Source: Pseudomonas putida
GTDB taxonomy: Bacteria; Pseudomonadota; Gammaproteobacteria; Pseudomonadales; Pseudomonadaceae
DNA length: 64,000 nucleotides
Reading direction: 5' to 3'
Assembly (NCBI RefSeq): GCF_028682175.1
Contig: NZ_JANHKS010000013.1
Location: forward strand, 1-64,000
Below, piece after piece: positions 28,391 through 37,740 of the stretch; position 1 is the first letter of the stretch; the number at the start of each line of letters is the position of its first letter. The translations under genes and the position numbers were made by a program. The notes beneath the pieces are model-generated. The model had not been told where the DNA came from, did no database searches, and worked only from the letters and a program-made list of their open reading frames with translations.

Positions 28391-28921
28391 CTATTCCTTT
28401 AGTTTAAAAAAGCGGGCTTTGCAAGCAGGATCAGCTTTGCATACGTCATCGGGTCGCTGAAGCCCGCCTGCAAAATCAGGATGGCCAGGACCAAAGCTGG
28501 TTGGAAAAGCTTTTATCGTTCCATCTAGAAAGAAGGCCAAGAAGAGGATGCTCGGAAATTCGTCGGTATAGGGCTCAATCGACACTTCTGTCACATGCAG
28601 ACCCGTTGGGTCCATTTGATAGAGTTCGTCATCCTGCCAGTGCACTGTAATAGTCAGGCCTGGTCGCCACTTTGAAGGCAGCCCCACACTTCCGGCAAGC
28701 GAGCTTCCTCCACCGTGACTTTTCATTCCGCCGGCCCAGATGTCATTCACATATACGACGCCTAATGGCTGGTCTGCATAATTGAGAATTGAAATGCCCA
28801 ACCCAAGGCCTTCATCTTTGGGTTCTGGTTTATAAAAGGTGAGTGTCAGTACAGTGATGACTAATGTCGCTGCTGTCAGCCACCAGATAATCCGGCCCAA
28901 GCGTTGTTTGATCATAGTCAA
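28391..28921 (-). CDS. DUF3304 Tle1 immunity protein, copy 2 (mosaic)
   Basis: 176 aa, the same plan as copies 1 and 3: an N-terminal anchor, the periplasmic domain and the Cys pair (VCKADPACKARFF) plus a short KLKE tail. Residues 1-~100 are almost the same as copy 3 (EPKDEGLGLGISILNYADQ), and residues ~105-170 almost the same as copy 1, so it looks like a recombinant of the other two. It begins 5 bases after copy 3 and ends 3 bases before copy 1. Confidence 0.85.
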   Translation of the reverse strand: MTMIKQRLGRIIWWLTAATLVITVLTLTFYKPEPKDEGLGLGISILNYADQPLGVVYVNDIWAGGMKSHGGGSSLAGSVGLPSKWRPGLTITVHWQDDELYQMDPTGLHVTEVSIEPYTDEFPSILFLAFFLDGTIKAFPTSFGPGHPDFAGGLQRPDDVCKADPACKARFFKLKE

Positions 28922-28926
28922 TTCCG

Positions 28927-29442
28927 TTAGTCAAAAAACTTTGCTTTGCAGGCCGGGTCGGCTTTGCACATGGTATCGGGACGATCCAGGTCGTCCGGAA
29001 AATCCGGGTGTTGTGGGAAATAGCTGGATGGATAAGCCTTTATTTTTCCATTCGGGAAAAAAGCGAGAAATAAAATGCTTGGAAAGTCGCCGGTATAGGG
29101 CTCGATCGAAACTTCAGTAACATGCAAGGCGTCACGATCTTTTTTATAGAGCTCATCGTCCTGCCAGTGCACGGTAATTTTCAACCCCGGTCGCCATTTG
29201 GAGGGTAGCCCCACGCTTCCAGCGAGAGAACTTCCACCGCTGTGACTTGGCATGTTGCCAGCCCAAATATCATTCACATATACAACGCCTAATGGCTGAT
29301 CTGCGTAATTGAGAATTGAAATGCCCAGCCCTAGGCCTTCATCTTTGGGCTCTGGTTTATAAAAGGTGAGTGTCAGTACAGTGATGACTAACGTAGTTGC
29401 CGTCAGCCACCAGATCATCCGGCCCAGGCGTTGATTATTCAT
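28927..29442 (-). CDS. DUF3304 Tle1 immunity protein, copy 3 (nearest adaptor)
   Basis: 171 aa with the N-terminal anchor and the DUF3304 domain. Its C-terminal part (KIKAYPSSYFPQHPDFPDDL) differs from copies 1 and 2, so it may recognise a different effector variant. The ATG at 29442 overlaps the end of the DUF4123 adaptor gene by 8 bases, showing translational coupling within the type VI operon. Confidence 0.85.
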   Translation of the reverse strand: MNNQRLGRMIWWLTATTLVITVLTLTFYKPEPKDEGLGLGISILNYADQPLGVVYVNDIWAGNMPSHSGGSSLAGSVGLPSKWRPGLKITVHWQDDELYKKDRDALHVTEVSIEPYTGDFPSILFLAFFPNGKIKAYPSSYFPQHPDFPDDLDRPDTMCKADPACKAKFFD

Positions 29443-30274
29443 TCAGCGTCCCATGCTTTGAAGCCACAGTTACCAGAGCGGCCTGCAACAGCGCGGTTTT
29501 GAAAATATTCAAGAGTTCGGCATCGTGCAGTTGTCGTGACTCTTCTCTTTGCAATACCTCACGCAGACACTCACACACCTGAGAAGGGGTGCCTGTGAGG
29601 TGACCAAAATGTTGTGGGTGTTGCTCGATCACCCGCAGCCACTTGCCTGGTTGGGACAATGCAATCAGCTGACTGATTTGCTCATCGCTAAACCGATAGG
29701 GCCCGGTTTGGGCTTCGCCTGTTGGCTCTGCGTCACTATCGACCTGGACCTGTTCGCCGTCCATTTTCCAGTACCACCACTGCATGCCCGGCAATAACAG
29801 ACGTTGGCGCTGCTCGGCGGTAAGCACCTGGAGTAATGCGTGCAGCGCTCGGCTGTCGGCCAGGCGCATGACAAACCCTTCGCCCTCCGGATTCTGCGCG
29901 TCGAGTTGCTGTTGCAGATGTTTGAGCAGACCACCGTGCGGGCTGGCGACGAAGCTCAGCATCGGCGTGCCGCGTGTGTGATGCAGCAAAAAATCGATGA
30001 CTTGCCGGCGCTGCTCGGGCGCTTGGGGCAAGGTCAGCAAGTGGGGGCTGAGTTCAGCCAGCCCAACGCCTTCAAACTTCCCGGCAAACAGGCTGTGCAT
30101 TTCCAGCGTAGGGAAGTGTTGAACCCACTGTTCATGCAGGCCAGGTTTGAAGGCCATGTCGATCAACGCGTGGCAAGTGTGCGCGGGCAGGTTGGCCAGC
30201 AGTGATTGGGCAGCGTTTTCCGGGTAGGGATCGACCCAGTAAGGCAGGGGCGTCTCAAGTTGTAGTGTGATCAT
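29435..30274 (-). CDS. DUF4123 type VI effector adaptor/chaperone (Tap/TEC family)
   Basis: 279 aa. The DUF4123 signature is visible (CHALIDMAF, MLSFVASPHGGLLKHLQQQL, MRLADSRALHALLQVLT, GMQWWYWKMDG). Such proteins load a specific effector onto its VgrG tip and are not secreted. The start at 30274 (MITLQLE) is chosen; the frame is open 15 bases further. It lies 11 bases after vgrG and is coupled to the first immunity gene, so it presumably serves the Tle1-type effector. Confidence 0.88.
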   Translation of the reverse strand: MITLQLETPLPYWVDPYPENAAQSLLANLPAHTCHALIDMAFKPGLHEQWVQHFPTLEMHSLFAGKFEGVGLAELSPHLLTLPQAPEQRRQVIDFLLHHTRGTPMLSFVASPHGGLLKHLQQQLDAQNPEGEGFVMRLADSRALHALLQVLTAEQRQRLLLPGMQWWYWKMDGEQVQVDSDAEPTGEAQTGPYRFSDEQISQLIALSQPGKWLRVIEQHPQHFGHLTGTPSQVCECLREVLQREESRQLHDAELLNIFKTALLQAALVTVASKHGTLNE

Positions 30275-30285
30275 GGTGACTGGCC

Positions 30286-33066
30286 TCACGCATTTTTACT
30301 GGAAAGAGCAGAGCCGCCATTCATGGCCTTGAGCATGCACTCCACGCAGATCCCTTCTGGAAACTGCGGCACCTCATAAGGCACCGCTATCCCCGGCTCA
30401 AACAGATGCTCAGCCGCATGCAAGGTCATCGTCCCCGGGCAGGCGAAGGTGATGTTGCCGCCCTCGATGGTCAGGCTTGCGCCGCCATCGACCTTGATTG
30501 AAATGGCCTTGCCCGCCGCCAGCTCGGTTTCGGCATTGAGCGACATCAGCTTGAGTTCGCCCTGGGCAAGCACCTTGATGTCGTCGTGTTGGGCCTGCAC
30601 GTCGAGCGGGCCTGCACCGCTGATCAGCGAGAGGCCGATGTCGTCGGCCTGTTGCGCGCCGCCGAGGTAGCCGATGGCCTGGCCGCTGTGCAGGCGCAGT
30701 TGTTCGCCGATGGCGAAGTTGCTGTCCTGGCCGCTGCCAAGCGTCATGGTTTCGCCGGCGTGGTGGTGCAGGCTTTGTCCGGCGATTTGCAGCAGGCTGT
30801 CGCGGGCGCTGAGGGTGAGCAGGGCATCGCCGGTCTGCGGAACGCGGCCTTCGGCTGGGTGGCTGTCGCGCAGCGGGGCATCGGCAAGGCCGTTGCTGAG
30901 CGTGTCGCTGGCCACGGTGGTGCTCAGGCTGGTGAACAACGCCTTGAGCGGTGCTTGATCGGCAATCAATGCGCTGTGGTCCGGCAGGTTGACGCCGCGT
31001 ACGCTGCTCAGCGGCACGGTCTGGTGGATCTGCGCCGCAAGGTCGAAACGCCTGGCCAATGCCTGTTGTTGTTCGAGCAGGGCTTGCGCGGCGACCGCAT
31101 CACCGGCCGGGGTCTGCGGGTCAATGCCATAGGTGCTCAACAGCAGGCCTTGTCGGGCACGGATGGCGCCGTAGGCATCGGTGCGCAGCTCGAACCCCAG
31201 ACCGCGAAAACTGCCCCGGTAGTTGCCGGCCTGATGGATCAGGTGGCCGAGGTTGAGCTGACTGTGGGCCTGCGTGGTCGCCATCTGCAGACGGCCTTGC
31301 TGGTCGCTGTCATCGAGCACCAGTTGGTTGTAACCCTGGCCGTCGAAGCCCCGGGTCTTGATGCCGGACAACGCCGCCTGGTTGCGATGCTGATCTTCGC
31401 CGGGCCCGCCACCATGCCACGCCGGGCTGTTGCCGCCGCGGCGATTGAGTTCGGCGCTGGGCCGGTGATCGCGGGCTTGCCCGTAGGCCGAGAGGTCGGA
31501 CTTGCCCGGTTGACCGCCCGGTGTCGGCGGCACACCCGCGTCGCCCCGGCCGTTGTACAGCGACTTGACGATGACCGGTCGATCCATGTCGCCGTCCATG
31601 AACTGCACCAGCACTTCCTGACCGATGCGCGGCAGGAACTGCGCACCATGACCGTTGCCGGTGAGCACCTGGGCCACGCGTACCCAGCACGCGCCGCGAT
31701 CTTCCTCGGCCTGCCAGTGAAAGCGCAATCGCACACGGCCCCGCGCATCGCAATACAGCGGCACCCCGCTGCCCGGCGTCGTGCTGCCGTCAGGGCCGAC
31801 GACAATAGCGGTTTGGGCGCCATGGGACGTGGGTACCGGGTTGAGGCGTTGTCCGGTGCCGTTGGCCAAGGTCGGACGCCAGCGCGTAAGGCGCGGTACC
31901 GCGCTGAATTGCTGGGCGTAACCCAGGTCTTGCGCGCGCACCAGCACATGCCGGGCAAATCGATCCAGCCCCAGCAGGTCAGGGCACCGATCCTCCGGCA
32001 CCGGCACGGTCGCGGGCAGGTTGTTGACGCCGCAGCCGAGAATGCCGGTGTAGAGAAATTCAGATTGCCGCGCGTAGGGCCCTTGGTTGAGCCACGGCGC
32101 CTGGATCACCTCAAACCGCGTGCCGCAGCGGGCACTGCGAACGGTGCCCTGGCCCTTCCAGAAACGCCGGTCCACGTTGTGCGCGTCTTTGTGCAGCACC
32201 GCGTAGTGGCTGGCTTCCGCTGAGGTGAGAAATGCGTAGCTGCCCACCGGGTCGTAACTTTCCCGGCCCTCATCCGTGCTGAGCGAGAGCGATGCCGTGG
32301 TGGCCTGACGCGTTTTGTAATTGCTGCTGAGCAGGGTGGTACGCGTGCTGCCGGAGCGCACAGTCGGGCCCATCATTTGTACGCTGTCCTGCTCCTCGGC
32401 GCTGGCGGCGCGGTGGAAGCGCAGGCCCGTGGCGCTGGCCGAAGTCGAGTCCTCTTGCAGCAGCGTGCTGTCTCCGAAGATGATCAGACTGTGCCCGGCT
32501 GGCGCCTGTGCGTGTTCGACAAAGCAATATCCCAAGCCTTCTTCAGCCAGCAGCCGTTCGACGAAATCCAGATCGCTTTCCCGATATTGAGTGCAGTAAC
32601 TGCGTGGGCGTACCCGAGTGAGCAAATGCTCGGCATCGCCTGTGATCTGCCAGTGTGCGTAGGCGGGATACCCGGCAAACACCTGCTCGACGATTTGCAG
32701 CACCGACAGGTCCTGAAACACCCTGCTGTTCCTACCTTGGGCCAGCACCCACAGCCACGGCCTGAGTTCCAGGTAATACCGGGTCAGCGCGCCGTCGGAA
32801 TTTTGATTGCGGACACTGACGACCAAACCGCTTCGCGAACACCGGCTGCCGTCGGCCAACGTCGTTAGCAGGCGAAGTGTCTGGCCGAGCATTTTGTCGA
32901 ACGCAATGTCATGTTCGGGACTGAGCGTCAGCAGGTCCCATCGGAACAGATTGGACAGCTGCTCGAACCCCGTCCATCGTTCGACAAGCATTTGGTCAAA
33001 GGGTGCGGGACCTTCCAGCTCATACAGTCGAGTAGCGCTATTGATGCGAGGTGTGAGAGTTGTCAT
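30286..33066 (-). CDS. vgrG: Type VI secretion tip protein VgrG (TssI)
   Basis: 926 aa. It has a gp27-like N-terminal part (~1-370, including DLDFVERLLAEEGLGYCF), a gp5 OB-fold (~430-530, ARGRVRLRFHWQ, ACWVRVAQ, PRIGQEVLVQFMDGD), a DUF2345 beta-helix (~690-870) and a short tail with CVECMLKA. No toxin domain is fused. There are no tss structural genes in the window, so this is an orphan vgrG island that must rely on a secretion machine encoded elsewhere. The tail after DUF2345 is a candidate effector or adaptor docking site. Confidence 0.95.
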   Translation of the reverse strand: MTTLTPRINSATRLYELEGPAPFDQMLVERWTGFEQLSNLFRWDLLTLSPEHDIAFDKMLGQTLRLLTTLADGSRCSRSGLVVSVRNQNSDGALTRYYLELRPWLWVLAQGRNSRVFQDLSVLQIVEQVFAGYPAYAHWQITGDAEHLLTRVRPRSYCTQYRESDLDFVERLLAEEGLGYCFVEHAQAPAGHSLIIFGDSTLLQEDSTSASATGLRFHRAASAEEQDSVQMMGPTVRSGSTRTTLLSSNYKTRQATTASLSLSTDEGRESYDPVGSYAFLTSAEASHYAVLHKDAHNVDRRFWKGQGTVRSARCGTRFEVIQAPWLNQGPYARQSEFLYTGILGCGVNNLPATVPVPEDRCPDLLGLDRFARHVLVRAQDLGYAQQFSAVPRLTRWRPTLANGTGQRLNPVPTSHGAQTAIVVGPDGSTTPGSGVPLYCDARGRVRLRFHWQAEEDRGACWVRVAQVLTGNGHGAQFLPRIGQEVLVQFMDGDMDRPVIVKSLYNGRGDAGVPPTPGGQPGKSDLSAYGQARDHRPSAELNRRGGNSPAWHGGGPGEDQHRNQAALSGIKTRGFDGQGYNQLVLDDSDQQGRLQMATTQAHSQLNLGHLIHQAGNYRGSFRGLGFELRTDAYGAIRARQGLLLSTYGIDPQTPAGDAVAAQALLEQQQALARRFDLAAQIHQTVPLSSVRGVNLPDHSALIADQAPLKALFTSLSTTVASDTLSNGLADAPLRDSHPAEGRVPQTGDALLTLSARDSLLQIAGQSLHHHAGETMTLGSGQDSNFAIGEQLRLHSGQAIGYLGGAQQADDIGLSLISGAGPLDVQAQHDDIKVLAQGELKLMSLNAETELAAGKAISIKVDGGASLTIEGGNITFACPGTMTLHAAEHLFEPGIAVPYEVPQFPEGICVECMLKAMNGGSALSSKNA

Positions 33067-33366
33067 AGAGGCTATCCATTGCGAAAGCGGCTTTGAAAGC
33101 CGCCAAGATAAATATCGTGATGAGTGTGAGCGCCGCTGAAATGCTCAGGCTGAGCCCACAGCCAACTAATCCATCAGACAAGACTGAGAAAAAGGGTGGG
33201 GATTTCCTACAGAAGCTGGCTGGGGTTGAAGCACGCGGAGGGCGACAAAGGTAACGGAGACTCGCTGGCAGGTCTGTCAGACGTTTCTGAAAATGCAGGA
33301 GGCGCCGCCGACACAACCAACGGCGCCAAGTATTTTCAGACGTGTTAAGTGGATAGGAGCGTGTTG

Positions 33367-33579
33367 CTATCGGGGTGGGAGGGTGTTTAGCGAGCGGTCG
33401 ACGGCGGCTTTGGCCATGTCTATCAGGTGCACGACGGAGAAGGCCAGGTCGCGTTTGCTGCCGCTCAGGTGGTCGGCGCTTTCATAGGCGGTGGCGGTTG
33501 CGCAGCGCAACAGGTCGGATGCGTGGACGAGGGATTCTTCGAGGGAAGCGTGGGGCGGGTCTGGCGTGATTTTGAGCAT
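33367..33579 (-). CDS. DUF6124/DUF3077-type small protein
   Basis: 70 aa. It matches small proteins present in many copies in pseudomonads (SLVHASDLLRCATATAYESA, RDLAFSVVHLIDMAKAAVD). It is soluble and helical, and its function is unknown. It stands alone just upstream of the vgrG operon. The roughly 300 bases between it and vgrG contain an open minus-strand frame with a hydrophobic stretch but no credible start. Confidence 0.75.
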   Translation of the reverse strand: MLKITPDPPHASLEESLVHASDLLRCATATAYESADHLSGSKRDLAFSVVHLIDMAKAAVDRSLNTLPPR

Positions 33580-33938
33580 TTTTTGGCCTTTAGGTTAATA
33601 AGGCCACCAATGCTTCGCTGCTAAACGAATGAAGGTGGCGACTTTGACACGGGTTAGCAGACTGGTCCCAAAAGCCCAAAAAACCAGCGCACGCGAACGT
33701 GCCCCGCGCAAAGCCGCCATAAAGCGGTTCTGCTGGCTTTGGATGACAATTTCAGGCTGCTAAACCCGGACGCTGATTCCAGCGACGGACGCAGAGTAGA
33801 GAGCGAAATCACCATGCACAAGCGGCTGAGAGTTTCTAGGAAATGTCCTGCACAAGAAAGGGAGAAGACTGTAAGAAAGGGGCTTCAAACGGGGGAATGT
33901 GTTGCAGGAAATGGCTGTTGTTGACCCTCCTCGCCCTC
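33580..33938. other. Gene-free stretch
   Basis: I see no supportable gene, RNA or repeat here. A 61-codon plus-strand frame at 33739-33924 lacks a ribosome site and any family resemblance. Confidence 0.5.
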
Positions 33939-34002
33939 AGCAGTCCGGCTTGCCGGCGTCAGTGATTTCCAGGACGCAGACGCCGGCAAGCCGGACTGCT
34001 AC
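33939..34002. repeat. REP palindrome, family A variant
   Basis: Arms AGCAGTCCGGCTTGCCGGCGT and its complement, upstream of a terminator. Confidence 0.85.
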
Positions 34003-34032
34003 AAAAAAACACCCCGACGAATCGGGGCGTTT
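34003..34032 (-). terminator. Intrinsic terminator of the DUF1302-DUF1329 operon
   Basis: Stem CCCCGA / TCGGGG (34012-34027), followed on the minus strand by a run of seven T. Confidence 0.9.
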
Positions 34033-34135
34033 TCTTCTTGCGGCTATGGGGTTCAACCATAGGGTAAGGCGGCGCAGGACAACGGTGCTTTGCAGCTGTG
34101 ATCAACAAGGCAGCTCTGCGCCAATTCAGCTCAGA

Positions 34136-35506
34136 TCAACGCACCCCTTCCTGGCGCAGGGCGTTGGGCTGGAAGTCACTGATGGAAGCCGTGAAACCGA
34201 AGTCGTAGGCCTTCTTCTCTTCGTTCTTCATGCCCAGCGCCAGGTAGCGGCCCGATTGCAGGTCATACAGCGCTTCCAGGGCGTACCACGGCACTTGCTT
34301 GTCGTAGTAGTTCTCGGCATGGGCCTCGGCCACGCGCCACAGTTGGCCACGACCATCGTAGTGATCGATCACCGCTGCCTGCCAGGTGTCTTCGTCGATG
34401 AAGAAGTCACGCTTGGCGTAGATGTGGCGCTGGCCGTCCTTGAGGGTCGCGGTCACGTGCCAGACGCGACGCAGCTCATAGCGCGCCAGGTCCTGGTTGA
34501 TGTGGCCGGCCTTGATGATGTCGGCGTACTTGAGCTTTGGATCGTCGAGCTTGTAGCTGTCGGAGGCGATGTACATTTCCTGTTTGCCGATCAGTTTCCA
34601 GTCATAGCGATCCGGTGCGCCGTTGAACATGTCCAGGTTGTCGGAGGTGCGCAGGCCGTCGGCTGCGGTACCCGGGCCGTCGTAGGACACTTGCGGTGCG
34701 CGACGTACGCGACGTTGCCCGGCGTTGTAGACCCACGCCGCGCGTGGTTCCTTGACCTGGTCGAGGGTTTCGTGAACCAGCAGCACGGAACCGGCCAGAC
34801 GCGCAGGCGCGGTCACTTCCTGCTTGAAGTAGAACAGGATGTTGCCCGGGTTCTTCGGATCGAAATCCTTCATCTTGTCGCGGAACACGAACTCATCGTG
34901 GAAATACACCGGGTTGAACGAACCGTTGGTCTGCGGCGTGGCCTGGGTCACCAGGCGCGACACGCTGCCGCCACGGTAGCGGGTGATGTGGTTCCAGATC
35001 ACCTCAAGGCCGTCCTTGGGAATCGGGAACGGCACTGCGGTTTCGAAGTTTTCCAGACCGTTGCCGCCAGCGACCAGCTTGGTGCTGGTGGCGTTTTTCT
35101 TGATGGCGGCGAACACATCGGCCGGCACAGTGGCGCCACGGTGCGAGGGGTAGACCGGCATCTTGAAGCTGTCCGGGTAACGCTTGAACATCGCGTATTG
35201 GCCGGGCGCCAGCTTGTTCTTGTACTGCTCCACGTTCTGCGCGGTGATGGTGAACAGCGGTTTCTCGTTGGCGTACGGGTTGGCCAGGAAGCCCTTGTCA
35301 TCGACCGCGCCGGCGTTGGTCGGCATCGGGCTCCAGGCCGGGATCGAATTGTCGGCGTTACCGGCTTTTTCCGCGCCCATCGGGGTCAGGGTAGTGCCCA
35401 GCTTGGCGGCCTCGTCCGGAGAAACTGCCGCCATCACGCTGGTGGCCAGCAATGACAGGCCCAGCATGGCGACAGGCAACAGACTCTTGGTGATTTTCAT
35501 GTTCAT
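34136..35506 (-). CDS. DUF1329 exported protein
   Basis: 456 aa with a Sec signal peptide (cleavage about VMA-AVSPDE). The rest fits DUF1329, a LolA/LolB-like lipid-binding fold expected in the periplasm. Pairs of DUF1302 and DUF1329 genes are common in pseudomonads and are associated with RND exporters and lipid, steroid or alkane metabolism. The partner DUF1302 gene lies 9 bases upstream in the same operon. The start at 35506 (MNMKITK) has AGGACG upstream. Confidence 0.92.
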   Translation of the reverse strand: MNMKITKSLLPVAMLGLSLLATSVMAAVSPDEAAKLGTTLTPMGAEKAGNADNSIPAWSPMPTNAGAVDDKGFLANPYANEKPLFTITAQNVEQYKNKLAPGQYAMFKRYPDSFKMPVYPSHRGATVPADVFAAIKKNATSTKLVAGGNGLENFETAVPFPIPKDGLEVIWNHITRYRGGSVSRLVTQATPQTNGSFNPVYFHDEFVFRDKMKDFDPKNPGNILFYFKQEVTAPARLAGSVLLVHETLDQVKEPRAAWVYNAGQRRVRRAPQVSYDGPGTAADGLRTSDNLDMFNGAPDRYDWKLIGKQEMYIASDSYKLDDPKLKYADIIKAGHINQDLARYELRRVWHVTATLKDGQRHIYAKRDFFIDEDTWQAAVIDHYDGRGQLWRVAEAHAENYYDKQVPWYALEALYDLQSGRYLALGMKNEEKKAYDFGFTASISDFQPNALRQEGVR

Positions 35507-35515
35507 AAATCGTCC

Positions 35516-37375
35516 TTAGAAGTTCACGCCGAAGCTGAGGGCCACGAAGTCGCGGTCATCCACGGTGCTGAAATCGCCGCCGAAGAAGTTGGTGTAGGAA
35601 AGGTTGGCGGTGTAGGTGTTCTGGTACTCCGCTTCCACGCCCAGGCTGACCGCCTTGCGACCTTCCTCGAAGTTGCCGCCAGGACCTGGCGAGTAACCCT
35701 TGACGTCATGGGACCAGGCCACGCTCGGCTTGAGGTTCACCCCGGCGAACACGTTGTTGTAGTCCCAGATGGCACGGGCGCGATAACCCCAGGAGGTCGC
35801 GGTGGTGTAGCCATCGTTGCTGCAGTTGGTGTTCAGGCCGGCGGCATTTGGCAGGCCACCGCCTTGTGCGGTCGAGTTGTTCAGCACGTTACAGAAGTTG
35901 CCGGGCAGCGAACCAGGGCCGAAGACCGGGTCACGGCCGTAGCGCGCATCGGATTTGCTTTCCAGGCCACCGACGTGGGTCACGCCGACTTCAGCGACGG
36001 TGGTCAGGCGGCTGGCGCCCATGATCTGGTCGAAGAAGTGGGTGAAGGTGGTCTGGAACTGGGTAACTTCCTTACGGTTGTAACCATGCAGGTCCTGCCC
36101 CGGAGTACCGGTCAGCACAGAGGCGTTGGCAAAGCCCGGGATCGGCGTCACACCGGCAAACAGGATGTCGGTGGTGCTCAATTGCACAGGCGCGTTCGGA
36201 CGGTAGCTCAGTTCACCGCTCCAGGCCGTACCGGTAGGCAGGGTGGTGGAGAAGCTCAGGCCGTACAGGCGGATGTCTTCCGGATACTCGACGAAGTAGT
36301 TGGAGCTGCCCGCCACGATCAGTGGACGCAGCGCAGCCAGTGGCCCCAGTGGACGGGTGTACGCCGAAGCGGCGGCACCCTGGGCACTGAAGATCGGGTT
36401 GCGGCTGTGGTAATTCATGAAGTACGCGCCGAATTCGGTATCCAGCGGTTCGAAGTTGTAGTGCATCGCCACGCCGAACTGGCCGCTGTCGCGGGCATCG
36501 CGGTCCGGGCCACGGCGCACCAGCACGCCTTCCTGGTTCACGTCGACGCCAAGCGCGGTGAGGGTTGGCAAGGCGGCAGCGGGGATGGTCGAGCGCTTGT
36601 TCAGCACGCGCAGGTTGTTGCTGCAACCGTCGGCGATCACGTCAGGCTGGGAGAAGAAGGTGCCGCAGTTGTCGACAACGGTCTGGTCCCATTCGAGCTG
36701 GTAGAAGGCTTCGGCCGACAGGTTCTCGGTCAGGCTCTGGGACAGGTAGAACATGTTGACCGGAATCAGGCCTTCCTTGATTTCCGAGCCGGGACGACGA
36801 AACGCGGAGACGTCGATGGGGTTGATCGAGTTGATGCCGCCGCCGATGAAGGTACTTTCACCCCAGCTCACCACCTGCTTGCCGAAACGCACGGAACCCG
36901 GCTCATCGGCAATGGAATAGTTGTGGTAGACGAATGCGTCGAGCAGTTCGAAGCCGGACGACTTGGCGCCCTCCTTGCGGCCCGAATCGCTGATGTCCTT
37001 GAACTCGCGGTTTTCATCCTTGAGTTCGAAGTCGTACCAGTATTTACCGCGCATGAACACGCCGGTGTCACCGTATTTCAGCTCAAGGTCGTGCACGCCC
37101 TTGAAGATCTTGGAGAAGGTCTCCCCACGCTTGAAGTTCAGGTGACCGTCGTCGGAAGTCTGGGAAAGGCCCCGGCCGCCGTTGTTGACACCGATCAGGT
37201 CCTTGTTGGGCTTGGCGGTCGACCAGCTGGCGCCGATGGAGAGCGACGAGTCGAAATTGCCTTCGATTTCCCCGATGTTGAAACTGACGCCGAATGCAGG
37301 ACCGGCGAGCGTTGAAGCGAGGCTGACGGCCAGAGGCAGTTTCGCCCGGCGCCAGAACTGGTTTGCAGATGTCAT
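35516..37375 (-). CDS. DUF1302 outer-membrane-like protein
   Basis: 619 aa. It has a signal peptide (about residues 1-29, ending AGPAFG) and then DUF1302, a long beta-rich region ending in an aromatic residue (ALSFGVNF), as in outer-membrane barrels. It is the first gene of the operon with DUF1329. The acyl-CoA ligase gene lies about 365 bases upstream on the same strand, which suggests a role in uptake or export of fatty compounds. No transporter gene is in the operon. Confidence 0.9.
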   Translation of the reverse strand: MTSANQFWRRAKLPLAVSLASTLAGPAFGVSFNIGEIEGNFDSSLSIGASWSTAKPNKDLIGVNNGGRGLSQTSDDGHLNFKRGETFSKIFKGVHDLELKYGDTGVFMRGKYWYDFELKDENREFKDISDSGRKEGAKSSGFELLDAFVYHNYSIADEPGSVRFGKQVVSWGESTFIGGGINSINPIDVSAFRRPGSEIKEGLIPVNMFYLSQSLTENLSAEAFYQLEWDQTVVDNCGTFFSQPDVIADGCSNNLRVLNKRSTIPAAALPTLTALGVDVNQEGVLVRRGPDRDARDSGQFGVAMHYNFEPLDTEFGAYFMNYHSRNPIFSAQGAAASAYTRPLGPLAALRPLIVAGSSNYFVEYPEDIRLYGLSFSTTLPTGTAWSGELSYRPNAPVQLSTTDILFAGVTPIPGFANASVLTGTPGQDLHGYNRKEVTQFQTTFTHFFDQIMGASRLTTVAEVGVTHVGGLESKSDARYGRDPVFGPGSLPGNFCNVLNNSTAQGGGLPNAAGLNTNCSNDGYTTATSWGYRARAIWDYNNVFAGVNLKPSVAWSHDVKGYSPGPGGNFEEGRKAVSLGVEAEYQNTYTANLSYTNFFGGDFSTVDDRDFVALSFGVNF

Positions 37376-37740
37376 CGACGCTACTCCATGTGCTTTATTT
37401 TTATGGCAGTGGGTGCTTCCAGAAACGACCCAGGCTCACCGATCCGCAGTGGCTGAGTGGCAACGCGTGTCGGGCAGCCCATGTGAAGCTGCGAAACGAC
37501 GTGGCGTTTTTCTCCGGTTCAGACCTGAAGCCGACTATAACGAGCGTGCGCTAGCGCTTGATCCCTCTAAAGTGTGATTTGAGCGTCAGAGCGTCTGGCA
37601 CGCCGATTTCGACGTGCCGACGGGTGCGGCACAGGGAGGATGGCTGAATTTCGAAATATGGCAAGGAAGACGCAAGCCAGACACGTTCACGACACATTGC
37701 CACGAGCGAAATCGCGGCAACGGGCGTGAAGTGCAGAAGG
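37376..37740. other. Intergenic region upstream of DUF1302
   Basis: No gene is supported. It contains a 10-bp palindrome GCGCTAGCGC at 37548-37557 and a TATAGT on the minus strand (37539-37534) that could be a -10, but I find no matching -35 at a proper distance. Confidence 0.4.

Noticed and set aside
30586..32223. 545-codon plus-strand frame opposite vgrG
   Set aside because: Shadow frame without family resemblance; VgrG domains are unambiguous on the other strand.
33038..33316. 92-codon minus-strand frame just before vgrG with a hydrophobic stretch
   Set aside because: The only starts are far upstream with no ribosome site, it overlaps the vgrG start, and no family is recognisable. A short membrane protein cannot be fully excluded.
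33899..35455. Long open frame (518 codons) opposite the DUF1329 gene
   Set aside because: It is antisense shadow of a high-GC gene. The DUF1329 reading has a signal peptide and family motifs.
35708..37315. 535-codon plus-strand frame opposite DUF1302
   Set aside because: Antisense shadow; the composition is Val/Gly/His-rich, typical of reverse-frame reading of GC-rich DNA, with no ribosome site.
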